A stretch of 64,000 nucleotides of DNA, from assembly GCF_000506985.1 (NCBI RefSeq), contig NZ_KI650979.1, positions 558,001 through 622,000 on the forward strand, given 5' to 3'. The position numbers and the translations under genes are program-made. This document shows, in pieces, positions 25,901-33,574 of this stretch. The notes under the pieces were generated by a model. It was given only the letters and a program-made list of their open reading frames with translations. It was not told the origin of the DNA and searched no databases. How positions within the stretch are numbered: the stretch's first letter is position 1; each line of letters opens with the position of its first letter. The stretch is from Advenella kashmirensis W13003. GTDB lineage: Bacteria; Pseudomonadota; Gammaproteobacteria; Burkholderiales; Burkholderiaceae_B.

Positions 25901-26866
25901 TCAGCCTCGTCCTGGAGCGCCCCCTGATGTAGTAGCGAGCGTCGCACCAAAATCCTCACGCAATTGTTCGCAAAAATGGTGGGCTGCGTTCGATAGTCTG
26001 GCCTTTCTGGCCAGAAGAATGCCAAAACAGCGCGTCATGCGCAATTCAGCGAGCGACAAAGCAACACGAGGTCGTTGAATATTGGTTTGCGCCATGGATC
26101 GAGGCAGGATAGCAACCCCGTGTCCCGTGTCCAGCATCGCAAGGAGAGTCGTCAGGTTGGTCAGCCGTGGGGCGAAATGACAGATCAGCGCCTGTGCCTG
26201 CATGGCCTGGGCTATCTGCTGCTGGATGCGGTCATATTGCTGCAGCAACAACAGCGGGTACTCGCTCAGGCAGGCCAGCGTTACTGCGCTCTTCGAAGCC
26301 AGTGGATGCTCGCCGGGAACAACCACGGCCATTTCGTCCTCTCCCAGAGGCTCAAACCGGAACAGAGCGGGATCGCCTTCGAACGCGACCACCCCAAGAT
26401 CAGCCGCTCCGCTTTGGAGCGCAGCGAGAATCTCGTCATGCTGCATATCACGGATATGCACGTCGGCGGCCGGATAGCGCCGGGTAAAGTGCTGAATGAT
26501 TGAAGGCAGCGATTGCGCCGCAATAATGGGCGACGCCGCCACCACCACGCGTCGCTGCCCCTGTTCAGCCTCGGCCTGGAAATCGGCCAGTAACATGCGC
26601 AAGTCCTGCAATGCCAAAGTCGCCTGTTCATATAACCTCCTGCCCGCTTCGGTGGGTTCCATGCGCCGTGTGGTGCGCAGCAGCAGTCTGGTATGCAGAA
26701 TGGCTTCCAGGCGCTGAATACGATGGGTCACAGCGGGCTGCGAGATATGCAGCTTGCCGGCTGCAGCGTTGAAGCTGCCGCTATCGACTACGGTAAGAAA
26801 AGTTTCAAGCTCCAGCAGATCGAAACGAAGCGTATTCGAACGGGTCGGTTTACTGGCCGTTCCCAT
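25901..26866 (-). CDS. LysR-family transcriptional regulator
   Basis: A 321-residue LysR protein. The helix-turn-helix is near residues 28-50 (GSFNAAAGKLHISQPAVTHRIQRLE), with the effector domain from about 100 (RRVVVAASPIIAAQSLPSIIQHF). The start at 26866 is chosen because the N-terminus MGTASKPTRSNTLRFDLLELETF leads directly into the family pattern; a longer frame of 56 residues has no homology look. It is transcribed in the same direction as the operon that follows (103-base gap) and probably regulates it. Confidence 0.92.
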   Translation of the reverse strand: MGTASKPTRSNTLRFDLLELETFLTVVDSGSFNAAAGKLHISQPAVTHRIQRLEAILHTRLLLRTTRRMEPTEAGRRLYEQATLALQDLRMLLADFQAEAEQGQRRVVVAASPIIAAQSLPSIIQHFTRRYPAADVHIRDMQHDEILAALQSGAADLGVVAFEGDPALFRFEPLGEDEMAVVVPGEHPLASKSAVTLACLSEYPLLLLQQYDRIQQQIAQAMQAQALICHFAPRLTNLTTLLAMLDTGHGVAILPRSMAQTNIQRPRVALSLAELRMTRCFGILLARKARLSNAAHHFCEQLREDFGATLATTSGGAPGRG

Positions 26867-27217
26867 GCTATCGGTCCTGGTGCTGGAAACCGGGACCGGC
26901 CGGAGCACAACGCAAGCAGATGCAGTGAGCGGACGAGCGGTTGGAAAGCAAGTGATACATCGCGTCTCCTGTTTACAGGTGATATTAAATAATTGATTTT
27001 TTACAGTATAGGTGAATACGTGGGAAGCATTCATACGTCAGCGGATTACACATAGATACGCCAGCGCTGGTTTTCGGCAGCGAGCGTCGCAACCGGGCAA
27101 ATATTTCAACCACAATCGGCTTCAATTGGTGATTATTACCGCACTTGTATTGTCATCAGTACATGTATATGATTTAATACATCCTTTCCATGCACAAATA
27201 CCAGAGGAGACTTTTGC
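26867..27217. promoter_or_regulatory. 351-bp divergent region upstream of LysR and Bug
   Basis: No gene is seen. The right end carries the promoter and dyad for the Bug gene (27145-27181). The left end, next to the LysR start, is AT-rich but shows no clear symmetric site. Confidence 0.5.
27145..27181 (+). promoter_or_regulatory. Promoter with nested palindrome upstream of Bug-GntR
   Basis: A -35 TTGTAT (27145-27150) and a -10 TATGAT (27168-27173) are 17 bases apart. The spacer holds the perfect palindrome TACATGTA (27160-27167), centred on outer arms TGTATT (27146-27151) and AATACA (27176-27181). GAGGAGA precedes the ATG. The element is nearly the same as the promoter at 31764-31792, which points to the GntR/UTRA protein at 28195-28968 as common regulator. 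Confidence 0.7.
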
Positions 27218-28186
27218 ATGCATCGTTCCTATCTACATGCTGGCCTGCTCGCCGCTGTTCTTGGCTTCAGCGCCATCCTGCCCGTTCACGCAGCCACCAG
27301 TGGCCAGCCCGTCAAACTTGTCGTAGGCGCCTCGCCCGGCGGGACGACTGACCGTGTAGCCCGTGGCATCGCCCATGAAATGAGCAGTATTCTGGGCCAG
27401 ACCGTGATTGTGGAAAATCGCCCGGGCGCCGGCGGCAACATCGCTGCGGACGCCGTTGCCCGTGCCCCCAAGGATGGCAATACTTTGCTGGTCAGCTTTA
27501 CCAGCTTCACGGTCAATGCCACGCTCTATAAGAAACTGCCATTTGACCCGGAAAAAGATTTCACCCCCATTACCATGCTGGCCGAAGTGCCCAGCGTGCT
27601 GGTCGCACGCAAAGATTTTCCCGCATCGGACGTGGCCACGCTGATCGATATGGCCAAAAAAGAGCCAGGCAAGTATTCCTTTGCCATTGGCGGCATGGGC
27701 TCATCCCTGCATATGGCGACGGCCAGTTTCGAGATGGGCGCCAAGATCGAAGGCCTGACGGTTCCCTATAAAGGCACCTCTCCGGCCATACAGGATCTGG
27801 TCGGCGGACAGGTCGATCTTATGTTTGCCAGCGCGGTCAATGTAATGCCGCTGGCCGGCGGCGATCGCATCAAGATATTGGGCGTCACCAGTCCGGAGCC
27901 CATGAAACAGTTTCCCACGGCGCCCCCTATCGGAGATACGGTCAAGGGATTCTCGTCCAAAGCCTGGTTTGGTATGTTCGGTCCGGCTGGCATGCCCAAG
28001 GAACGTCTCGAGCAACTGCATAAAGCCGCGGTTGAAGGGGCCAAGCACGAGAATTTTGTAAAGCTGGTCGAGCCTGAAGGCGGCACAGTCGTCACCAATA
28101 CGCCAGAGGAATTTGCCCGGTTCGTGTCCGAAGACATCAAACGCTACGCCGACGTCGTAAAATTCACCGGAGTAACCGCCGACTGA
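27218..28186 (+). CDS. Bug-family periplasmic binding protein (GntR/LeuCD2 regulon)
   Basis: A 322-residue receptor with signal peptide ending PVHA|ATSGQPV. The ligand loop GASPGGTTD carries aspartate 45, followed by VIVENRPGAGG and LTVPYKGTSP. A strong ribosome site GAGGAGA lies 9 bases upstream of the ATG at 27218. It is followed 8 bases later by a GntR/UTRA gene and opposes the lyase/LeuD/LeuC cassette, so its ligand is probably the substituted malate or related acid degraded there. Confidence 0.93.
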   Translation: MHRSYLHAGLLAAVLGFSAILPVHAATSGQPVKLVVGASPGGTTDRVARGIAHEMSSILGQTVIVENRPGAGGNIAADAVARAPKDGNTLLVSFTSFTVNATLYKKLPFDPEKDFTPITMLAEVPSVLVARKDFPASDVATLIDMAKKEPGKYSFAIGGMGSSLHMATASFEMGAKIEGLTVPYKGTSPAIQDLVGGQVDLMFASAVNVMPLAGGDRIKILGVTSPEPMKQFPTAPPIGDTVKGFSSKAWFGMFGPAGMPKERLEQLHKAAVEGAKHENFVKLVEPEGGTVVTNTPEEFARFVSEDIKRYADVVKFTGVTAD

Positions 28187-28194
28187 CTGCCCAT

Positions 28195-28968
28195 ATGATT
28201 GAAAACCCCACGCCTCGCTATTACAAAATCTACCGCCTGCTCAAACAGGCTATCGAAAACGGTCAATACGACCATCAAGAGGCGATGCCGGGCGAAAACG
28301 TACTGGCCGAGACCTACCAGGTCTCGCGCCTGACGATCCGACGCTCATTGGATTTATTGCAAAGCGAAGGCCTGGTGGAACGCCGCCAGGGCGCGGGTAC
28401 CTATCCCTTGCCGCGCAATGCCGCCACGCTTCCCTTGACAGCGGACATCAACAAACTGGTGGCGCATCTAAATAAAATGGGAACCGGCACACAGGTACGC
28501 GTGCTGGATGTGCAATACGAGATGGCCAACCGGATCGTGGCGCATCAGCTGGCCTTGCCGGCCAAAAGCAAAGTGCAGAAGGCCATCCGGGTCCGCTACC
28601 ATGACGGCAAGCCCTTTTCCTACCTGGTGACGTACGTGCCGGAGGATATCGGGCGACGCTATACAAAAGAAGATATGACCCGGCAGTCATTGCAGGCCAT
28701 CCTCAAAGGACTGGGCTTGCGGCTGGGATCGGCTGAACAAACATTTACCGCGACGGCTGCCGATGCACACCATGCCGAAGCACTGGGTGTGACGATTTCA
28801 TCGCCTTTACTGTGCATTAAGCGCTTGACACGTGACAAACAGGGTCGCCCCATCGAATATCTGGTTGCCGTCTACAACCCGGAACGCTTCGAATACCATA
28901 TGGCTCTATCCAACAAGCGCTCGCGAGGCGTAGACGGATGGATCGTGGACGAATCGCACTCATCATAA
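28195..28968 (+). CDS. GntR-family regulator, HutC/UTRA subfamily
   Basis: A 257-residue regulator. The winged helix spans about 8-75 (ENVLAETYQVSRLTIRRSLDLLQSEGLVERRQGAGTYP region) and the UTRA effector domain about 95-245 (QYEMANRIVAHQLALPAKSKVQKAIRVRYHD and ending LVAVYNPERFEYHMAL). It lies 8 bases after the Bug gene without its own ribosome site, suggesting coupling. The effector is likely an acid from the adjacent pathway. It converges on the lyase gene at 29034. Two nearly identical promoters flank the locus at 27145 and 31764 and are its likely targets. Confidence 0.92.
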   Translation: MIENPTPRYYKIYRLLKQAIENGQYDHQEAMPGENVLAETYQVSRLTIRRSLDLLQSEGLVERRQGAGTYPLPRNAATLPLTADINKLVAHLNKMGTGTQVRVLDVQYEMANRIVAHQLALPAKSKVQKAIRVRYHDGKPFSYLVTYVPEDIGRRYTKEDMTRQSLQAILKGLGLRLGSAEQTFTATAADAHHAEALGVTISSPLLCIKRLTRDKQGRPIEYLVAVYNPERFEYHMALSNKRSRGVDGWIVDESHSS

Positions 28969-29033
28969 TCGCTGGCGGTATATCACGATTGAATTGTTGC
29001 CGCCCGCAATATCGACTCGCGCGGCGTCGGCTT

Positions 29034-29891
29034 TTATTCGTAGCGCGCCGCCTGCTCGAGCAGCGACGGAGTGCCGATCAAATCATTTAACTGGTCAAAA
29101 TTCAGCATCGACTCGCGTGAGCCGGCGGTCGAGCCATCCTGCTGCAAGCGGCCATAGAAGGTCTGGAGCGTATGCGCCACGGCGCGCGCAGCCCCGCCGG
29201 GAAAAATCACAATACTGAACCCAAGTTCACTCAGTTCGTGGGCAGAATGGATTGGCGTCATGCCCCCTTCCACCATATTGGCCAGCAAAGGTGCACGACC
29301 AGCAAACCGAGCGCAAGTCCGGCGCATCTGCTCGTCGCTACGCACCGCTTCAATAAAAAGGACATCGGCGCCACACGCCAGATACGCTTCGGCCCGTTCC
29401 AGCGCCGCATCCAGTCCTTCGACCGCGACCGCGTCGGTTCGCGCCAGGATCAACGTGCCATCATTCTGGCGCGCATCCAGCGCGGCTTTGATTTTGCCGC
29501 ACATTTCCGCCACCGGCACGACCGACTTGCCCGCCAGATGGCCGCAACGCTTGGGAAACGTCTGGTCTTCAAGCTGGATCATCGAGGCACCTGCTTTTTC
29601 AAACCCGCGAACCGTGCGCATGACATTCATCGCGTTCCCAAAGCCGGTATCGGCATCGACGACGATGGGCAAACGGATCCGATCCGCAATACGCGAAAGC
29701 GTCTGTTCGACTTCGGTGTAGGTCGTCAGCCCGATATCGGAACGGCCCAGTCTTGTATAGGCAATGGATGCGCCCGACAGATAGACCGCCTGAAACCCGG
29801 CCTGCTCCGCGATCAAGGCAGAAAACGCGTCATAGACGCCGGGTACCAGCAGGCAGGAAGATGAATTCAGAAGTGTTTTGAATGATGTCAT
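29034..29891 (-). CDS. Isocitrate lyase/PEP mutase-superfamily lyase
   Basis: A 285-residue TIM-barrel enzyme of the ICL/PEP mutase family (methylisocitrate, dimethylmalate or oxaloacetate lyase branch). The catalytic loop PKRCGH is at 113-118 with C116, and metal ligands are D79 and D81 (VVDADTGFGN) and E108/D109. The cysteine loop indicates a C-C lyase of a substituted malate rather than a mutase or decarboxylase. It is the last gene after LeuC/LeuD-type subunits (36 bases after LeuD), a combination known from 2,3-dimethylmalate lyase/dehydratase in nicotinate fermentation. The actual substrate is not known. Confidence 0.9.
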   Translation of the reverse strand: MTSFKTLLNSSSCLLVPGVYDAFSALIAEQAGFQAVYLSGASIAYTRLGRSDIGLTTYTEVEQTLSRIADRIRLPIVVDADTGFGNAMNVMRTVRGFEKAGASMIQLEDQTFPKRCGHLAGKSVVPVAEMCGKIKAALDARQNDGTLILARTDAVAVEGLDAALERAEAYLACGADVLFIEAVRSDEQMRRTCARFAGRAPLLANMVEGGMTPIHSAHELSELGFSIVIFPGGAARAVAHTLQTFYGRLQQDGSTAGSRESMLNFDQLNDLIGTPSLLEQAARYE

Positions 29892-29927
29892 ATAAAGTGT
29901 GGGTTAAAGTCGTTCAGGACGGGCGGA

Positions 29928-30452
29928 TTACGCCTGGCGGGCTGCGGCGAGTTTGCGCTGCAGCTGGGGCAGCAGACCGCCGGCCGCTGCCATCTCCACC
30001 AGAAATGGCGGAATCGCCTGACAGGCATAACTGTCTACGGCGTCAATACTGCCGTCGGTCTCATTCGTATCGTATACGTGCAGTCGCGATTGGCGGGTAT
30101 CGATTTCGATATGACTGCCTTCGGGAATGGATTCGGCTTGCGGACAGACAATGGCCAGCAGCCCCAAATTGAACGCATTGCGAAAATACAAGCCGCTGAA
30201 TGTCGGGGCAATAACTGCCTTCACACCCAATTGCACCAGTACGCCCACAGCCTGTTCACGCGAGGAGCCAATGCCGAATCCGGACCCCGCCACCAGTACA
30301 TCTCCTGGCGCCAATTGCGCAGCCAGGCCGGGATACCGGCTTTCCAGGGTGTGCGCGGCCAGCACCGAGAGGTCCTGTTTCATATAGGCGCCGGGTGCCA
30401 GTGCGTCCGTATCAATATTTGCGCCGACGCGCCATACACGATGCCTGCTCAT
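29928..30452 (-). CDS. LeuD-like hydro-lyase small subunit (second set)
   Basis: A 174-residue small aconitase-superfamily swivel subunit, shorter than the LeuD at 11968. Recognisable segments are NIDTDALAPGAYM at 13-25 and SGFGIGSSREQAVGVL. The start at 30452 overlaps the stop of the LeuC-like gene by 4 bases (ATGA). The archaeal/DmdB-like length and the LeuC partner suggest a 3-isopropylmalate- or dimethylmalate-type dehydratase small subunit. It sits between that large subunit and the ICL-type lyase. Confidence 0.91.
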   Translation of the reverse strand: MSRHRVWRVGANIDTDALAPGAYMKQDLSVLAAHTLESRYPGLAAQLAPGDVLVAGSGFGIGSSREQAVGVLVQLGVKAVIAPTFSGLYFRNAFNLGLLAIVCPQAESIPEGSHIEIDTRQSRLHVYDTNETDGSIDAVDSYACQAIPPFLVEMAAAGGLLPQLQRKLAAARQA

Positions 30453-31726
30453 GATTTTGCTTCCGCCAATGCGATCCGTGGATCGGTAATGTGTCCCGTC
30501 AGCGCCGAGGCAGCAACGGTATAGGACGAGGCCAGATAAACCTGCGTGTCCGCCGATCCCATCCGCCCCCTGAAATTGCGCGCCGTCGTGGAAACGACGT
30601 TGGCCGCGCCCTTGAGCGCATTGCCATAACCCGAACATGCACCACAGGAAGTCGCAAATAACTGTGCGCCCGCATCCAGCAGAATCTGCAACGTGCCGTC
30701 CGCCTGCGCGTCCTGCTGGTCGCGCAGCGTCGCCGGCGCAACCATCAGTTGTACACGCGGATCGATGCGCTGGCCTTTAAGTACGGAAGCAGCCGCGCGC
30801 AAATCCGCCAGCTTGGCACCCGTACAGGCTCCAATATAAGCAAGCTGCACCGGCGTTCCATGCAGTGCATCGACAGCATGCACGTTATCCGGGCTGTGAG
30901 GTGCCGCCACCATGGGGGAGAGTGCTGCGGCATCGAAAGATCGCACTTCACGCCGGGCATCTTCGTCCGTCCGCCAATGCTCAAGGTCGACATCCGCCTG
31001 CACACCCACGGATTTCAGATAATCAATGGTCGTCTGGTCCGGCGCGATCAGGCCCACCTGCGCACCGATTTCTGCACTCATATTGGACAGCGTCATGCGC
31101 TCCTGCATGGCCAGGGCCTTTACAGCCTCGCCGGTATATTCGACGGCGCCATAGTTTGCCCCATTGGTACCATACTGCCCGATCATATGCAGCATCATGT
31201 CCTTGGCAGTCACACCGGCAGGCAGGCGCCCCGACCAGTCCATGGCGATCGTCGGCGGCGTCTTGACCCAGATTTCACCAGTGACCACTACCCCCAGCAT
31301 TTCGGTGCTGCCAATACCGAACATATACGTCCCGAAAGCGCCGCCGGTCGGCGAATGCGAATCGCCCCCGACGCAGAACATGCCCGGACGCAAATGGCCT
31401 TGTTGCGGCAGGACCACGTGGCAAATGCCGATTGAATCATAGACATTGGGCAGTTGCTGTTCCGCCGCCCAATCTCGCGCGATTTTCAGAATTTTTCGCG
31501 AATCGTCGTCTTCTTCCGGCACATAATGATCCATGACCAGAACCACTTTTGATTTGTCCCAGATCTGTGCGCCGATTTTTTCCAGCATCGGTTTTAAGCG
31601 GCGCGGGCCGCTGGAGTCGTGAAACATGGCCAAGTCTACGGCGCACGTGACAATCTCGTCCACCGCCACGTATTGGCGGCCGCATGCCCGGGCGATCAAT
31701 TTCTGTGCTAGCGTCTGTGGCGCCAT
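30449..31726 (-). CDS. LeuC-like hydro-lyase large subunit (second set, DmdA/HacA type)
   Basis: A 425-residue [4Fe-4S] aconitase-superfamily large subunit. Cluster cysteines are C301 (YIGACTGAKLADL), C361 and C364 (SCGACSGYGNAL). VVGGDSHSPTGGAFGTYMFGIGSTE-type active-site residues lie around 119-142. The length and wording fit the archaeal LeuC/homoaconitase and DmdA branch rather than bacterial LeuC at 12642. AAAGGA lies 6 bases before the ATG at 31726. First gene of a three-gene unit with LeuD-like and ICL-type lyase, driven by the promoter at 31764-31792. Confidence 0.91.
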   Translation of the reverse strand: MAPQTLAQKLIARACGRQYVAVDEIVTCAVDLAMFHDSSGPRRLKPMLEKIGAQIWDKSKVVLVMDHYVPEEDDDSRKILKIARDWAAEQQLPNVYDSIGICHVVLPQQGHLRPGMFCVGGDSHSPTGGAFGTYMFGIGSTEMLGVVVTGEIWVKTPPTIAMDWSGRLPAGVTAKDMMLHMIGQYGTNGANYGAVEYTGEAVKALAMQERMTLSNMSAEIGAQVGLIAPDQTTIDYLKSVGVQADVDLEHWRTDEDARREVRSFDAAALSPMVAAPHSPDNVHAVDALHGTPVQLAYIGACTGAKLADLRAAASVLKGQRIDPRVQLMVAPATLRDQQDAQADGTLQILLDAGAQLFATSCGACSGYGNALKGAANVVSTTARNFRGRMGSADTQVYLASSYTVAASALTGHITDPRIALAEAKS

Positions 31727-31763
31727 GCCGATTCCTTTCTGGAAAGATATGAAGCTTGCCTTC

Positions 31764-31792
31764 ATTATAAAGATGTACTTACAACAATACAA
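31764..31792 (-). promoter_or_regulatory. Promoter of the LeuC-LeuD-lyase unit, twin of the 27145 promoter
   Basis: On the minus strand it reads -35 TTGTAT (31787-31792), a 17-base spacer, and a perfect -10 TATAAT (31764-31769). Over 29 aligned positions 22 are the same as the Bug promoter at 27145-27173, including TTGTATTGT and AGTACAT. The shared block is likely the GntR/UTRA binding site. Confidence 0.75.
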
Positions 31793-31906
31793 GTTATCCG
31801 AAAAAAAACGCTATATAAAAAACGGTGACGTCGCGCGCAGCATAACCCGGCGACCAGTCGACCCATTCTGGTGGACTCGTCCGCGAGGATCCAAGCGCAG
31901 TGTTGT

Positions 31907-32425
31907 TCAGCTTCCGATCATTGTGTCGATCGTTTCAAACCGCAGCAACCTGCCCGCACCTTCAGCGATCTCCGACCAGGCGTCCACATTGAAATCGGTC
32001 ACCGTCAGCGAAGCCGGCGGAAAGCCCGCTTGCAAACGCGCGAGCGCGTCATTTTCATCCTCGCCGCAAAAATATTGCGTCGTCAGGGCCAGGCCGGGGT
32101 TATGGCCGATCATTAATACTGTCTGCGCCTTCGAATCAATACCGTGCAGGACTTCGATAATATCGCCCACGGAAGCTTCATAAATCCGACGCTCCGTCGA
32201 CGCCTGGACTGTGCCGCTGAAGGCGGCGCTCACTTGCTGCCAGGTCTGTTGTGTACGAACCGCGCTCGACACAATGACCAGTTCGGGCTGCAACTGTTGT
32301 GCCAAGAGATATCGGCCGACCAAGGCAGCCTGATCAAACCCCCGATCCGTAAGCGGCCGGTCCGGATCGGGCAAGCCCGCCACGGCATTCGATTTGGCAT
32401 GACGCAACAACATGAGCCTGAGCAT
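31907..32425 (-). CDS. SixA-like histidine phosphatase
   Basis: A 172-residue histidine-phosphatase-superfamily (branch 1) protein. The catalytic LLRHAKS (R-H-A) motif is at residues 6-12 and the second histidine is in MIGHNPGLA. The length and the AKSN variant of the RHG motif match SixA, which dephosphorylates phosphohistidine on Hpt domains or on PTS phosphocarrier proteins. It stands alone on the minus strand, about 100 bases downstream of an orphan response regulator; a functional link is possible but not shown. Confidence 0.88.
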   Translation of the reverse strand: MLRLMLLRHAKSNAVAGLPDPDRPLTDRGFDQAALVGRYLLAQQLQPELVIVSSAVRTQQTWQQVSAAFSGTVQASTERRIYEASVGDIIEVLHGIDSKAQTVLMIGHNPGLALTTQYFCGEDENDALARLQAGFPPASLTVTDFNVDAWSEIAEGAGRLLRFETIDTMIGS

Positions 32426-32523
32426 GAATCACCTTTCACCGACAATTAAAACGCCAATCATACAATACCGGGCCTTCGTGCGTATGACGGCGGCGGGGGT
32501 TCTCACGGTCCCAAAACAGGCCT

Positions 32524-33378
32524 TTAGCCCGCCGCTACCGACGTATCGTTGTCGCTGGCGGCCAGCACGTAGCCTTGCCCGCGCAAATTCCGGATCATCA
32601 GCGCAGCAGGCTGGCTCTGGGCGCCCAGCTTTCTGCGCAGGCTGCTGATATGGGTATCAATGCTGCGGTCATAAGGGGTAGGTATACGTCCCAGGGCATA
32701 CGCGCCGATATTGTGCCGCTGCACCACGCTGCCGGCTGAACGCATCAGTATTTCCAGGATGCGCTGTTCCGTTCCGGTCAGGGCGATATCGCTGCCATGC
32801 AGCGTTGTCGCACCCGTAGCCGGGTTGAGCGACAGCGGGCCGGCCACAAGCAACGGGACGGCAGCCGGCCGAACGACGGCCGGACTCGCCAGACCGTCCG
32901 CTTCCGAGCCGCGATAAGAGATGCTCCGGTAGGCCCCCCCGCGATAAGAGCCAACAGACTGGACTGAGGAACGGGACGGACACCCTGCCCATGGATCATC
33001 GGTGCCATGACGCCGCAGCAGCGCATGCATTCTGGCTTTCAATTCCGATAAGTGAAGCGGTCTGGCAAGACAATCATCGGCGCCGGAGTCGAGCCCGTCC
33101 ACGCAATCCATGCGGGCGCCGGTCAGCAGAATCAGGGGCGTGTTCGTTTGTCGGCGGTAACACCTGAGCCACTCGATTGCGGGCACATCCTGCAAATCGG
33201 CATCCAGCAAGGCCACATCATGACTGCGTCTGCGCATCAGACGATCTGCCTGGTAGCCCGAATGCGCCAGATGTACGACATACCCTTGCGATTCCAGATA
33301 TTCACATAGTGTTTTGGATAACGCTACATCATGTTCGATCAGGAGAACGCGTAGCGCTTGCATCTTGTTCATGCGCAT
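32524..33378 (-). CDS. Orphan OmpR-family response regulator, atypical
   Basis: A 284-residue protein with an N-terminal receiver domain (about 5-118) and a C-terminal winged helix (about 185-275, RSIDTHISSLRRKLG). The phosphoacceptor is D59 (ALLDADL) and T86 is kept (LLTG), but the conserved lysine is arginine 106 (CLARPL). The linker of about 60 residues is long and rich in serine, glycine and tyrosine. No histidine kinase lies beside it. It is divergent from the TonB-dependent receptor at 33575. An in-frame TTG just upstream is an alternative start; phosphorylation-independent control is possible. Confidence 0.85.
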   Translation of the reverse strand: MRMNKMQALRVLLIEHDVALSKTLCEYLESQGYVVHLAHSGYQADRLMRRRSHDVALLDADLQDVPAIEWLRCYRRQTNTPLILLTGARMDCVDGLDSGADDCLARPLHLSELKARMHALLRRHGTDDPWAGCPSRSSVQSVGSYRGGAYRSISYRGSEADGLASPAVVRPAAVPLLVAGPLSLNPATGATTLHGSDIALTGTEQRILEILMRSAGSVVQRHNIGAYALGRIPTPYDRSIDTHISSLRRKLGAQSQPAALMIRNLRGQGYVLAASDNDTSVAAG

Positions 33379-33499
33379 GTTCAATACACACCCCTGCTGC
33401 CACGGCCATCATCGGACTGTATGTCAGGAAGTGTCAAGAAATCAAAAGTTATGGAAAAGATATTGCTGAATATTAGCTGACACTATTTAATGCCTAATA

Positions 33500-33518
33500 G
33501 CTAATAATTCTCATTTAG
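33500..33518. promoter_or_regulatory. Candidate Fur box upstream of siderophore receptor
   Basis: The 19-bp stretch GCTAATAATTCTCATTTAG agrees with the Fur consensus (GATAATGATAATCATTATC) at about 12 positions. It lies 57 bases upstream of the receptor start, in the position expected for iron repression. Confidence 0.55.
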
Positions 33519-33574
33519 AACTTCATTTAGAAAGAATACGTTTCATTCTATCACTGTCACAAGGAAAATTTCCG

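Noticed and set aside
25901-27034. A longer LysR frame starting at 27034
   Set aside because: The first 56 residues have no family resemblance, and MGTASK at 26866 leads directly into the LysR pattern.
30453-30638. Extended N-terminus of LeuD-like gene 29928
   Set aside because: It lies inside the LeuC-like gene; the ATGA overlap at 30449-30452 marks the true start.
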